Assembly: GCA_964448465.1 (NCBI GenBank)
Contig: CAYUVY010000002.1
Span: 18,459 to 82,458 of the forward strand
Source: CAYTYZ01 sp964448465
GTDB lineage: Bacteria; Patescibacteriota; Microgenomatia; UBA12405
DNA: 64,000 nt
Reading direction: 5' to 3'
A program made the position numbers and the translations under genes. A model generated the notes under the pieces. It saw only the letters and a program-made list of their open reading frames with translations. It had not been told where the DNA came from and made no database searches. This document shows positions 34,440 through 42,532 of this stretch, piece after piece (positions within the stretch are counted from its first letter, which is position 1; the number at the start of each line of letters is the position of its first letter).

Positions 34440-35135
34440 ATGCAAAAGTTTCCCATCCGTCTACTCTCCAAAACCCAATTAAGTCCCGATTGCTGGCAGT
34501 TTAATTACACCAAACCGGCCGATTTTTTTTACCAAGCCGGTCAATATGTTCTCTGGGAAATTCCCCATCTTTCCCCCGATAATCGTGGCACCAAAAGGCT
34601 GTTTACCATTGCCAGTGCCCCCAGAGAAAACCAAATAATCTTTATCAGTAAATTTTCCACCCCCAGTTCTACCTTCAAGCAAGCAATGCTAGTTCAAGAT
34701 CTTGATGCCGAAAACCAAATCTCTGGTCCTTTGGGTGATTTCACTCTGCCAGTAGACAAGACTATTCCCTTGGTATTCATAGCTTCTGGAGTGGGGTGTG
34801 CTTCTTTTCGGCCCTTGCTAGAGGAAGACCGTTCTCGCAGCATTACCATGTTGTACGCAAACCAGTTTGCCGATAATTTCCCCCTACTAGATTATTTTCG
34901 CAACCAACCAATTAATTTTTTCCCTTTCCTAACTCGAGAAGAAAAGTCAGGTTTCCAGACTGGTTATTTTGCTCCTGATTTTTTTCAAAAAAATATCCCA
35001 AATCTTAATTCCTGTCTTTATTATCTCTGCGGTGGAGTAAAAATGATTCAAACCACAGCCAAAATTCTTGCCGATATGGGAATAGACCCCAAAAAAATCA
35101 AAAGGGATATTTATACTGGCTACCTTGATGGTTAA
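34440..35135 (+). CDS. Ferredoxin-NADP reductase-like flavoprotein
   Basis: 231 aa, FAD/NAD(P)-binding oxidoreductase of the FNR superfamily. The FAD motif RLFTIASAP (R-x-F-T-I-A-S), the nucleotide-binding GVGCASFRPLLEE and the C-terminal LYYLCGGVKMIQTTAKIL and YTGYLDG blocks are visible. There is no Fe-S Cys cluster at either end, so the electron partner is external and unknown. It lies 6 nt after ppa, likely in one unit. Confidence 0.85.
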   Translation: MQKFPIRLLSKTQLSPDCWQFNYTKPADFFYQAGQYVLWEIPHLSPDNRGTKRLFTIASAPRENQIIFISKFSTPSSTFKQAMLVQDLDAENQISGPLGDFTLPVDKTIPLVFIASGVGCASFRPLLEEDRSRSITMLYANQFADNFPLLDYFRNQPINFFPFLTREEKSGFQTGYFAPDFFQKNIPNLNSCLYYLCGGVKMIQTTAKILADMGIDPKKIKRDIYTGYLDG

Positions 35136-35581
35136 GGTTCAATAACAATCGTACCCTTACTACTGGGCATCAAGTGATCATGATAAGTCCACATACCTAC
35201 TTTACTTAAAATAAAACTAACTTCTTCTCCCGGTAGTACCAACTTTTTACTATCTAACTCTGGGTAACTGGTGTGCAATGGATGCGGGTCCGCAGCAGGC
35301 CACAAATTAATTTTTGAGGAATTTACAAAAGTCACTTTATCCCCAGCTTTAATTGTAATTTTTTCTGGACTAAACTTTTCTCCATCAAACACAACTTTCG
35401 TTGAATTCTCCTGTAACGCCAAAGTAGGTGTAGTAGTCTTGTTCAAATTGGTTCCAGGTAAAGCAATTAAGGGTTTGTTGGATTTAGATAAGTTTACAGG
35501 TTTACCACTTAAGTACATCAACACAAAATATAAACCCAGTACTGTCGTAATTGTCAAAAATATCTTTTTTAATAGTCCCAT
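35132..35581 (-). CDS. Membrane-anchored cupredoxin-like protein lacking the Cu Cys
   Basis: 149 aa from ATG 35581 (MGLLKK), with a TM/signal anchor at residues ~5-24, then a linker and a cupredoxin domain (KVVFDGEKFSPEKITIKAGDKVTFVNSS). The ligand loop reads WTYHDHLMPSSKG, and HPLH precedes it. The Cys of type 1 copper sites is not there; the position aligns with His. It may bind copper differently or not at all. A TATAAT (complement of 35587-35592) lies 5 nt before the ATG. It converges with the flavoprotein gene (4-bp overlap of the ends). Confidence 0.8.
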   Translation of the reverse strand: MGLLKKIFLTITTVLGLYFVLMYLSGKPVNLSKSNKPLIALPGTNLNKTTTPTLALQENSTKVVFDGEKFSPEKITIKAGDKVTFVNSSKINLWPAADPHPLHTSYPELDSKKLVLPGEEVSFILSKVGMWTYHDHLMPSSKGTIVIEP

Positions 35582-35597
35582 ACCCAATTATACACTG

Positions 35598-37019
35598 TTA
35601 CAAGCTAGCGATAAATAAACCATTAGTTAGTCCTTCTTTTCGCCAATGTGTCCCGTGAGTCACCAAGACAATTTCTCCCTTAAACAACATTTTTTCTTTA
35701 AGTAGTTGTTTTAAAACTTGTTCCGCTTTGACAAAGGCTCCAGCAGGAAACTTAGTATAAAACGGAGTAATTCCATAGGCCATGGTTAAACGGTTACAAG
35801 TTTCAGTCCTATCCGAAACAGCAATTATTGGTATATTTGTTCGATGTGCACTGATGGCCCTAGCAGTGGATCCCGTTTCTGTAAACACTACTACCGCATC
35901 TATTTTTGGGGGCAATTGTTCATCTAAAATTTTTACCCCAGCGTCTACTACCGATTCTGTAATAGTTCGCGTATGCGGGTTAACCAAAATTGGGGTGGCT
36001 TTTTTCTCATTATATTTAACAATTGCTGCCATTGTTTCTACTGCTTTTAATGGATATTTGCCCCCGGCCGTTTCCCCAGAAAGCATAACTGCATCTGTAC
36101 CATCAAACACCGCGTTGGCTACATCCGTAGATTCTGCTCGTGTAGGTTTGGGGTTTCTTTGCATTGAGTCCAACATTTGAGTAGCAGTAATGACACTTTT
36201 TCTGTATTGTCGGCAAAGAGTAATTATTGTCTTTTGCCAATAGGCCAATTGTTCCATGGGAGTTTCCGTACCCAAGTCTCCTCTGGCCACCATAATCACA
36301 TCAGCTTCAGCTACTAGCTCTTCCAAGTTATCCAGTGCTTTTTTACTTTCTAACTTTGCCACAATGGCCGTTTTTTCCATGCCTCGCACGTCCATGGCCC
36401 GCCTTAAGGCTTGGATATCTTCCTTGGTACGGCAAAAAGATAAAGCTACAAAATCCACTCCCAACTTGGATACCCCATCTAGCCTATCCAGATCATCTCT
36501 AGTTATGGACTTAATCGGTAAATCCTTGCCCACCACGTTCACTCCCTTGTTAGAGTAAACATCATAGTCATCCATACTTTGGGCTATTAATTCTCGATCA
36601 TTAACCAAATCTGTGACTTTAAATTCCAAGAATCCATCGTCAATCATAAAAGAATCTCCCACATCCATGGCTTCAAAAAAGGCCTTGCGTGGCAGGGCAA
36701 TTTGGGCACCCCTATCCTCCTGCATTTTATAAACTATTTTTATTTGCTCACCCTTATACACCTTAAACGGCACATTGTTCCAAGTTTTCATCCTTAGCTC
36801 CGGTCCTTGTAAATCCACCAAAATCCCTACCGGTACTTCCAGCTCCTGCGCAACTTCTTTAACCAATTTAATTCTGTCTCCATGCCACTCTACCGTGGCG
36901 TGTTTCATATTAAATCTAAACACATTTACTCCTGCTAAAATCATGTTTTTAATTATCGTAGGTGAATCGGAAACAGGCCCAATTGTCGCCACTATTTTAG
37001 TCAGTTTAGTATCTTTCAT
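35598..37019 (-). CDS. pyk: Pyruvate kinase
   Basis: 473 aa; makes pyruvate and ATP from phosphoenolpyruvate, the last glycolytic step. KIVATIGPVSDSP, FRFNMKHAT, LVDLQGPELR, DDGFLEF, the catalytic Lys/Mg region (VAKLESKKALDNLEE, VARGDLGTE) and ATQMLDSM are visible; a C-terminal allosteric domain follows. A TAGAAT -10 lies 7 nt before the ATG. As in other CPR, lower glycolysis may be the main ATP source. Confidence 0.95.
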   Translation of the reverse strand: MKDTKLTKIVATIGPVSDSPTIIKNMILAGVNVFRFNMKHATVEWHGDRIKLVKEVAQELEVPVGILVDLQGPELRMKTWNNVPFKVYKGEQIKIVYKMQEDRGAQIALPRKAFFEAMDVGDSFMIDDGFLEFKVTDLVNDRELIAQSMDDYDVYSNKGVNVVGKDLPIKSITRDDLDRLDGVSKLGVDFVALSFCRTKEDIQALRRAMDVRGMEKTAIVAKLESKKALDNLEELVAEADVIMVARGDLGTETPMEQLAYWQKTIITLCRQYRKSVITATQMLDSMQRNPKPTRAESTDVANAVFDGTDAVMLSGETAGGKYPLKAVETMAAIVKYNEKKATPILVNPHTRTITESVVDAGVKILDEQLPPKIDAVVVFTETGSTARAISAHRTNIPIIAVSDRTETCNRLTMAYGITPFYTKFPAGAFVKAEQVLKQLLKEKMLFKGEIVLVTHGTHWRKEGLTNGLFIASL

Positions 37020-37039
37020 CTTCTTAATTCTACCCTATT

Positions 37040-38005
37040 CTACAAAATCTTTTTAAATAACTTAGCCAATTTTACTTCACTGTGACGAAATCGCTTTTTC
37101 ACCTCCTCTACAATAGCGATATCTTCTACCAACACCTTGTAGCTGTTGTTATTTTTGGAATTAAATAAGACAGGAAAAGAGTGATCAAGTTTGTAGTTGG
37201 TTAATGCAGCCAACATCAGTTTGCTATTAATTTTTTTTAAATCAGGCATCAGAACCAAATCAAAAGGATCTTTGCCCAAGTATGCTTCAAAGGCTTGCAC
37301 ATATTTAAGCTCATCAAATCCGTGACTTTCATTAGGCATAGACATAATATTTGTCATTAGAATCTTTTTGGCCTTACTTTTTTGATATGCAGCTTTAACT
37401 CCTTTAGGTAAAAAGTTTGCTATAACTGAACCGTACATACTTCCTGGACAAACAATAATTACATCAGAATCAAGAATCGAATTAATCGCGTTTTCGTTCG
37501 CTTTAACTTCTTTGGATAACCAAACTTTTTCAACTTTATTATATGAAAGGCGCAATTCGTCTAACAAATTTTCCCCAACATATATTCTTCCTGTTTGTAC
37601 CTGAAAACATATTTGTGCTGGAGTCAAAGTAACTGGTATAACTGTCCCGTGTAGCTTTGCACCCGTAAGGTGACAAAAAATATCATCAATATCTTCCAAA
37701 TTTGTTTTTTCGCTTAAGAATTGAAAAAAAGCGTTGCCAAAGTTTCTTCCACGCCCATCTCGAAATCTAAGCATGTCCAACCACACATCTTTTTGTTGAC
37801 TATCTGGCCACAATGAAACCAGCGATCGCCAATAATCTGATAGTGCCAAAGCTTGGCCTCTTTCATCGGTTCGTATGCGTCCAGTGTCTCCACCGTTGTC
37901 GAACGTAGTAACGATAGATTTAATATTTTTAAAACCTGCGGTAACTAAGGCCTCGTTAATCACCGGCATTCCCGACCCACCCCCAATAGTACAAATCTGT
38001 TTCAT
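37040..38005 (-). CDS. YvcK/CofD-like protein
   Basis: 321 aa from ATG 38005 (MKQICTIGGGSGMP). The GGGSG loop, TTFDNGGDTGRIR and the DVIIVCPGSMYGSVIANFLPKG block mark the YvcK/CofD family, whose YvcK branch is linked to carbon flow and cell-wall precursors. CofD (F420 synthesis) is less likely because no F420 genes are nearby. Followed at 21 nt by pyk. Confidence 0.85.
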   Translation of the reverse strand: MKQICTIGGGSGMPVINEALVTAGFKNIKSIVTTFDNGGDTGRIRTDERGQALALSDYWRSLVSLWPDSQQKDVWLDMLRFRDGRGRNFGNAFFQFLSEKTNLEDIDDIFCHLTGAKLHGTVIPVTLTPAQICFQVQTGRIYVGENLLDELRLSYNKVEKVWLSKEVKANENAINSILDSDVIIVCPGSMYGSVIANFLPKGVKAAYQKSKAKKILMTNIMSMPNESHGFDELKYVQAFEAYLGKDPFDLVLMPDLKKINSKLMLAALTNYKLDHSFPVLFNSKNNNSYKVLVEDIAIVEEVKKRFRHSEVKLAKLFKKIL

Positions 38006-38073
38006 CAATACCTATCTTAGCAAATGCAATTTCCAACTCAAAATGGTATGCTACCTAGAATCGTTATGAAAAA

Positions 38074-38107
38074 GCGGGCCTGCCCGCCGAAGCGTAGCGA
38101 AGGCGGG
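38074..38107. repeat. GC-rich palindromic repeat abutting tRNA-Pro
   Basis: Two nested inverted repeats: GCGGGC-CT-GCCCGC (38074-38087) and CCCGCC (38083-38088) with GGCGGG (38102-38107). It stands out from the AT-rich surroundings and resembles REP-type elements in CPR scaffolds. Its 3' arm covers the first four bases of the tRNA. Confidence 0.6.
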
Positions 38108-38177
38108 GATTGGCGCAATTGGCTAGCGCGCACGCATGGGGTGCGTGAGGTTGCAGGTTCGAATCCTGTATCTCCGA
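38104..38177 (+). tRNA. tRNA-Pro (anticodon GGG)
   Basis: A full cloverleaf of 74 nt. Acceptor CGGGGAT pairs with ATCTCCG (one G-T), with C1-G72 typical of bacterial tRNA-Pro. D-stem GCGC/GCGC, anticodon stem CACGC/GCGTG with loop ATGGGGT (anticodon GGG, reads CCC/CCT), and T-arm GCAGG-TTCGAAT-CCTGT. Discriminator A73 is followed by CAA, so CCA is not encoded and must be added by the cca product. Confidence 0.95.
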
Positions 38178-38233
38178 CAAAATTCATATTCTCACACATA
38201 TTTACTGGGAAAATACCAACAGAATAATAAGTA

Positions 38234-38267
38234 TTTAGTTGAAATTCAACTAAATTACATATATAAT
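38234..38267 (+). promoter_or_regulatory. Promoter with overlapping palindromic operator
   Basis: TTGAAA (38239-38244), a 17-bp spacer and TATAAT (38262-38267), with the ATG 6 nt later. A perfect inverted repeat of 10-bp arms (TTTAGTTGAA / TTCAACTAAA, 38234-38254) covers the -35. This is the usual layout of a repressor site. Confidence 0.7.
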
Positions 38268-38273
38268 ACTTAT

Positions 38274-38606
38274 ATGGCAATAAAAGAAACAGACCTCATC
38301 AAAGCAGTAATAGCTCGCCCAATCGGAATATTGGTATATCAGCACACTGATGGAATTGTTACACGCGTAGGTCAAGTTACAAGAGTTATCGAAGAAGGGG
38401 ATGTCGACAGAAAACCTGTACATTTAAACGGAGAACCAGAGTTTGGACCCGAGACAAATCATAAATTAAAGTTTCACGTAGAATGGGGAGATACTAAAAA
38501 ATCTGACGAAAACTATTGGGACTTAGGTTACTCTATCCGTGGACGAGTTGTTTTCCCACAAAAAAGTGATTTTGACTCTAATACAAGCCTGGATGTAATT
38601 TGGTAA
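38274..38606 (+). CDS. Hypothetical protein
   Basis: 110 aa from ATG 38274 (MAIKETDLIKAVIARP). Not recognised. No TM helix, Cys motif or signal; mixed beta-rich look (GILVYQHTDGIVTRVGQVTRVIEEGD). Upstream in-frame Mets fall inside the tRNA and are rejected. It has its own strong promoter with a palindromic site and should be made from a leaderless mRNA. It may be regulated, possibly autoregulated. Confidence 0.65.
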   Translation: MAIKETDLIKAVIARPIGILVYQHTDGIVTRVGQVTRVIEEGDVDRKPVHLNGEPEFGPETNHKLKFHVEWGDTKKSDENYWDLGYSIRGRVVFPQKSDFDSNTSLDVIW

Positions 38607-38662
38607 CATGTCTAGTTTTACTAGTTAGTAGCCTTGTTTCGTCTTTTCTTCGGTTTTGCCCC

Positions 38663-38691
38663 TTGACGACTGTTTCCTAACTTGTTATCAA
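38663..38691 (+). promoter_or_regulatory. Probable promoter of recA
   Basis: TTGACG (38663-38668) and TATCAA (38686-38691) are 17 bp apart, with an extended TGT before the -10 and CCCC before the -35. Leader about 27 nt. No LexA-type palindrome is seen. Confidence 0.5.
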
Positions 38692-38724
38692 TAAGTATTA
38701 CTATTTTCAAACAAATTTAAGTGT

Positions 38725-39828
38725 ATGAAACATTCTGCAAAGAAAACTCCCGTTAGCAAAGTTAGTCAAACCGACAAGCCCTCCAATTTACAAGCCAACA
38801 AAATCGAAGCCATCAAAATGGCCATGGAGCAAATCCGCAAGGAATATGGCGAAGGCTCTATTATGAAACTTGGCCAACAAGACCATATGAAAGTCGAATG
38901 TATACCTACTGGTTGTCTACAGATCGATTTAGCCTTGGGTATTGGTGGCTTTCCTCGTGGTCGCATCAGTGAAGTTTTTGGTCCCGAAGCCTCTGGTAAA
39001 ACTACTCTTTGTCTCCATCTTATTGCTCAAGCCCAACGCATGGGCGGTACGGCTGCCTTTATCGATGCTGAACATGCTCTTGATCCGGAGCGCGCCAAAA
39101 TTGTTGGTGTAGATATCGAAAATATGTTAATTTCCCAACCTGACAACGGTGAGCAAGCCCTAGAAATTGTCGAAAAATTAGTTCACTCCAATGCTGTGGA
39201 TGTTATCGTTATCGACTCAGTCGCTGCTCTTGTTCCGCGTGCCGAAATCGAAGGCGAAATGGGCGACTCCATGATGGGTGTGCAAGCCAGACTAATGTCC
39301 CAGGCCCTGCGCAAGTTAACTGGTGCCATCAGTAAATCCAAGGCTGTCGTCGTCTTTACCAACCAACTTCGCCAAAAAATTGGTGTCATGTTTGGCAACC
39401 CCGAAACCACTCCTGGTGGTTTAGCTTTGAAATTTTATTCCTCCGTGCGTGTGGATGTTCGCAAAATTGCCAACATCAAAACTAGTTCTGGCGAGTCCAT
39501 TGGCTCCCAGCATCGTGCCCGTATTGTCAAAAACAAAGTCGCCGCTCCCTTTCGTGAAGCCGAGTTTGACATTATGAATACCGAAGGTATTTCCATTTAC
39601 GGCGGCATCGTCGATCTGGCTGTCAATTACAATTTAATCAACAAAGCTGGCGCCTTCTTCAAATACAAAGACGAAACTATCGGTCAAGGCCGCGAAGCTA
39701 CCAAAACCTATCTTAAAGATCATCCCAAGGTTACCGACGAGTTGCGTGCTCAAATTATCCAACTAGCCAAGGCCCCCGTCGCAGCCAAGGCTCCAGCCTC
39801 GGATGATCAACCAGAATCAGACGATTAA
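38725..39828 (+). CDS. recA: Recombinase RecA
   Basis: 367 aa; strand exchange and DNA repair. Walker A GPEASGKTT (86-94), SIMKLG, FIDAEHALDP, DSVAALVPRAEIEGEMGD (loop L1 side), and NQLRQKIGVMFGNPETTPGG (L2) are conserved. The C-terminus is acidic (SDDQPESDD). The 3' end overlaps recX by 26 bp. Confidence 0.97.
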   Translation: MKHSAKKTPVSKVSQTDKPSNLQANKIEAIKMAMEQIRKEYGEGSIMKLGQQDHMKVECIPTGCLQIDLALGIGGFPRGRISEVFGPEASGKTTLCLHLIAQAQRMGGTAAFIDAEHALDPERAKIVGVDIENMLISQPDNGEQALEIVEKLVHSNAVDVIVIDSVAALVPRAEIEGEMGDSMMGVQARLMSQALRKLTGAISKSKAVVVFTNQLRQKIGVMFGNPETTPGGLALKFYSSVRVDVRKIANIKTSSGESIGSQHRARIVKNKVAAPFREAEFDIMNTEGISIYGGIVDLAVNYNLINKAGAFFKYKDETIGQGREATKTYLKDHPKVTDELRAQIIQLAKAPVAAKAPASDDQPESDD

Positions 39829-40459
39829 GGCAATTGTTCCTCGTTTTGGCCAGATTTATCATCTCATTCTGGCCAGCAACCAAGTTTTGCCTCTACCATT
39901 GGCGTTAATAACTAAATTACACCTAAGTGTAGGCCAAAACTTATCAGGCGAAGACTACGAAAAACTATCCCAGCAAAGCTTTCGCTTCTTACTCCGCGAA
40001 TCTGCCTTGCGCTCTATTGGTATTTCTCCCCAAAACGAAACCAGTCTCAGGCGTAAATTAACTATCAAATCCCGGCTAATTCAAAATAAATATAAATATA
40101 CCAACCTAGATTTATCCAGCGAAATTGATCACTTGCTTACTAACCTAGCTGAGCAAAAATTGCTTTCCGCTACTAGTTATGCAAAGCACTTAGTCCAAAA
40201 AAACTCCAAGCGCTCTTTAACTTACCTAAACCAACTTTTACGCCACCAAGGACTTTCTCAGCAAGAGATCTACGGTACTCTAAAAACCGTCTCTCCAGGC
40301 CTTGAAACTGATAACTTAAAAAAACTACTTTTAAAAAAACTACCCAGATTCCAAAATTTGCCCAAACTTAAACAAAAAGAGAAATTACTAGGTCTAGCCT
40401 ATCGCAACGGTTTTCCCTTAAATTTGGCCAAAAGAATAGTTGACGAATTGCTAAATTAA
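39803..40459 (+). CDS. recX: Regulatory protein RecX
   Basis: 218 aa; RecX modulates RecA filaments. The three-helix repeats of the family are seen weakly (ALRSIGISPQNETSLRRKL, YAKHLVQKNSKRSLTYLNQLLRHQGLSQQEI). An N-terminal segment of about 50 residues (VPRFGQIYHLILASNQVLPLPL) resembles the extended forms found in Gram-positive and CPR proteins. Its start lies inside recA, so expression is probably tied to recA. Confidence 0.85.
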   Translation: MINQNQTIKAIVPRFGQIYHLILASNQVLPLPLALITKLHLSVGQNLSGEDYEKLSQQSFRFLLRESALRSIGISPQNETSLRRKLTIKSRLIQNKYKYTNLDLSSEIDHLLTNLAEQKLLSATSYAKHLVQKNSKRSLTYLNQLLRHQGLSQQEIYGTLKTVSPGLETDNLKKLLLKKLPRFQNLPKLKQKEKLLGLAYRNGFPLNLAKRIVDELLN

Positions 40460-40569
40460 TCGTAGAATGAGCTGTTACTAATAAAAACTTGTAGCCAATT
40501 GTTTATATGTCTTTCTTTTCCCTGTTTCTAGACTAAACTCGTCTTTGCGCTACTAGTATAGGAGGTCTT

Positions 40570-42150
40570 ATGTTCAATTTTTTCAGTAAGCTAACCAGCT
40601 TATTTCGCAAATCCAGTACAAAAAAGGTTCCAGTTGCACCTGTTCTTTCAACTGAACCAGTTACAAATCCTGTTGAAGCTCCCAAGCACCGTGCTTCTAT
40701 TGGCAATCTACCCAAACCAGGCAAACCCCAGACAACAGCTCATCCTCAACAGCCAGTTGCTCAGTCAGTTCAACCAGTAGTCCAAGCTGCTCCTCAGCCA
40801 CCTAGACAAGATCCCAACATCTTGCGCCAAGCCGAAATTGCCTTGGAAAACCGACTAACTGCTATCACCGAAAAGGAGCGCTTTTTAATCCAAAAAGAAA
40901 AGCAAGTGGACGACCAACTTACCCAAACCAGACTTAAACAAGAGCAAACCGAAGAGCTTTATAAAAAACAATTAGAAAAGCTAGAACAAATCTCCGGCTT
41001 AGATATCGAAAAAGCCAAGCAATTAATTTTATCTAGTACCGAGAAAAAGCTTGCCACTACACTTTCCAAAAAAATCGAAGAAACTCGCGATGCCATCAAG
41101 CAACAAGAAGATGAGTTATCCAAGGAAATTCTGCTTGAAGCCATTCAACACGGCATTACCGATTATGTAGCCGAATACACGGTTACTACATTTGCCTTAA
41201 CCGACGAAACCGTCAAAGGTAAAATCATCGGTCGTGAAGGTAAAAATATTCGTGCCTTTGAAAAATATGCTGGCGTAGAAATTGAAATGGAAGATGGCAA
41301 CGAACTGCGTATCTCCAGTTTTGATTCGGTGCGTCGTGAAATTGCTCGCTTATCTTTAGAAAAACTAATTAAAGATGGTCGTATTCAGCCCGTGCGTATC
41401 GAAGAAGTCATCAATCAAACCCGCGCTGATATGGACAAAATTTTACTCAACGAAGGTAAAAAAATCTGTCAGGAGGTCGGTGTCTACAATTTACCAGTCG
41501 AGTTAACCAAAATTATTGGTCGCTTTAAATATCGCTTTTCTTATGGACAAAATTTGGCCAAACATACTATTGAAGCAGTGAAAATTGCCGTCAACATCGC
41601 CAAAGAACTCAAGGCCGATGTCAATGTGGTGCGATTAGGAACACTCTTGCACGATATAGGTAAAGTTATCAACGACAAAGAGGGAACTCATATTGAATTA
41701 GGTGTGGAACTACTGCGCCAATATAAATTCCCTGAAACTGTTATTGCCTGTGTAGCCGAACACCACGAAGATAAGCCTTTTTCTTCACCTGAGTCAGTAA
41801 TCGTCTACTTAGGCGACGCCGCCTCTGGCTCGCGTCCTGGTGCCCGCTACGAGGCCCACACGGAGTACTTAAACCGTATGGAGAACATCGAAAAAGCTGC
41901 CTCGGGCTTTCCTGGAGTTACTAGTGTGGCTGCTTATCAAGCCGGTCGCGAAGTCATGGTTATTGTCAATCCCACCCAAGTTAGTGATGCCGAAATGACA
42001 CTTCTGGCTCAGAATATTGCAGATAAGTTGGAAGAAGAGGCCAAATGGGCAGGTCAAATAAAAGTGACGGTTGTGCGGGAAAGTAGGGCAAATGCTACTA
42101 TCACCGGAAGCAAAATCAGTAAAAGTGCGGAAAAAACCGACAATAACTAG
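40570..42150 (+). CDS. rny: RNase Y without canonical membrane anchor
   Basis: 526 aa endoribonuclease that starts mRNA decay. Domains: a coiled coil (about 85-185), KH domain with GKIIGREGKNIRAFE (~216-230), HD domain with LLHDIGK (H361-D362) and a C-terminal RNase Y domain. Most RNase Y have an N-terminal TM helix. Here the N-terminus is MFNFFSKLTSLFRKSS, a likely amphipathic helix, followed by about 65 residues rich in Pro, Gln and Val. An AGGAGG ribosome binding site precedes the ATG. Confidence 0.93.
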   Translation: MFNFFSKLTSLFRKSSTKKVPVAPVLSTEPVTNPVEAPKHRASIGNLPKPGKPQTTAHPQQPVAQSVQPVVQAAPQPPRQDPNILRQAEIALENRLTAITEKERFLIQKEKQVDDQLTQTRLKQEQTEELYKKQLEKLEQISGLDIEKAKQLILSSTEKKLATTLSKKIEETRDAIKQQEDELSKEILLEAIQHGITDYVAEYTVTTFALTDETVKGKIIGREGKNIRAFEKYAGVEIEMEDGNELRISSFDSVRREIARLSLEKLIKDGRIQPVRIEEVINQTRADMDKILLNEGKKICQEVGVYNLPVELTKIIGRFKYRFSYGQNLAKHTIEAVKIAVNIAKELKADVNVVRLGTLLHDIGKVINDKEGTHIELGVELLRQYKFPETVIACVAEHHEDKPFSSPESVIVYLGDAASGSRPGARYEAHTEYLNRMENIEKAASGFPGVTSVAAYQAGREVMVIVNPTQVSDAEMTLLAQNIADKLEEEAKWAGQIKVTVVRESRANATITGSKISKSAEKTDNN

Positions 42151-42178
42151 TTGCGCATTTTTTTAAAGTGCTTACAAT
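42151..42178 (+). promoter_or_regulatory. Promoter of the HU gene
   Basis: TTGCGC (42151-42156) starts just after the rny stop; TACAAT (42173-42178) follows a 16-bp spacer. Predicted leader about 30 nt. Confidence 0.55.
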
Positions 42179-42214
42179 AGTTTTTGAATTATTAATTTAG
42201 CTCTACAAAAATAA

Positions 42215-42487
42215 ATGACCAAAAAAGCACTCATCGAAGTAGTCGCTAACAAAGCTAAACTGTCCAAAAAAGCTGCCAAGCAAGCTGTTGAGACTTTTCT
42301 CAACGAAGTTATGAAAGCCCTAGCCAATGGGGAAACTGTTAAACTTTCTGGTTTCGGAACTTTCAAAACCAAAATGTTTAAAGGTAAAACCATCAAAGCT
42401 ATCGGCACCAAAGTCGACAAGAAAATCAGTGCTCGCAGAATGCCACGCTACATTCCCGGCACCAAGATCAAGAAAATGGTTAAATAA
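42215..42487 (+). CDS. HU-family DNA-binding protein
   Basis: 90 aa. TKKALIEVVANKAKLSKKAAKQAVETFL, then GETVKLSGFGTFK and ARRMPRYIPGTKIKK follow HU/IHF closely, although the usual GRNP is replaced by a RRMPR form. A nucleoid protein that bends DNA. It is followed by a terminator, so it forms its own unit. Confidence 0.93.
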   Translation: MTKKALIEVVANKAKLSKKAAKQAVETFLNEVMKALANGETVKLSGFGTFKTKMFKGKTIKAIGTKVDKKISARRMPRYIPGTKIKKMVK

Positions 42488-42502
42488 TTTAACCACTCTT
42501 GT

Positions 42503-42531
42503 AAAAACCCCGGCGCAAGTCGGGGTTTTTT
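42503..42531 (+). terminator. Rho-independent terminator after HU
   Basis: AAAAACCCCG (42503-42512) pairs with CGGGGTTTTT (42521-42530) over an 8-nt loop, ending in a T run. It is the only classical intrinsic terminator I find in the window. It may also serve the convergent glycosyltransferase gene. Confidence 0.9.
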
Positions 42532-42532
42532 G

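Noticed and set aside
38024..38280. Open frames across the tRNA-Pro region
   Set aside because: They run through the tRNA and palindrome on both strands and match no family; the downstream gene has its own promoter and start at 38274.
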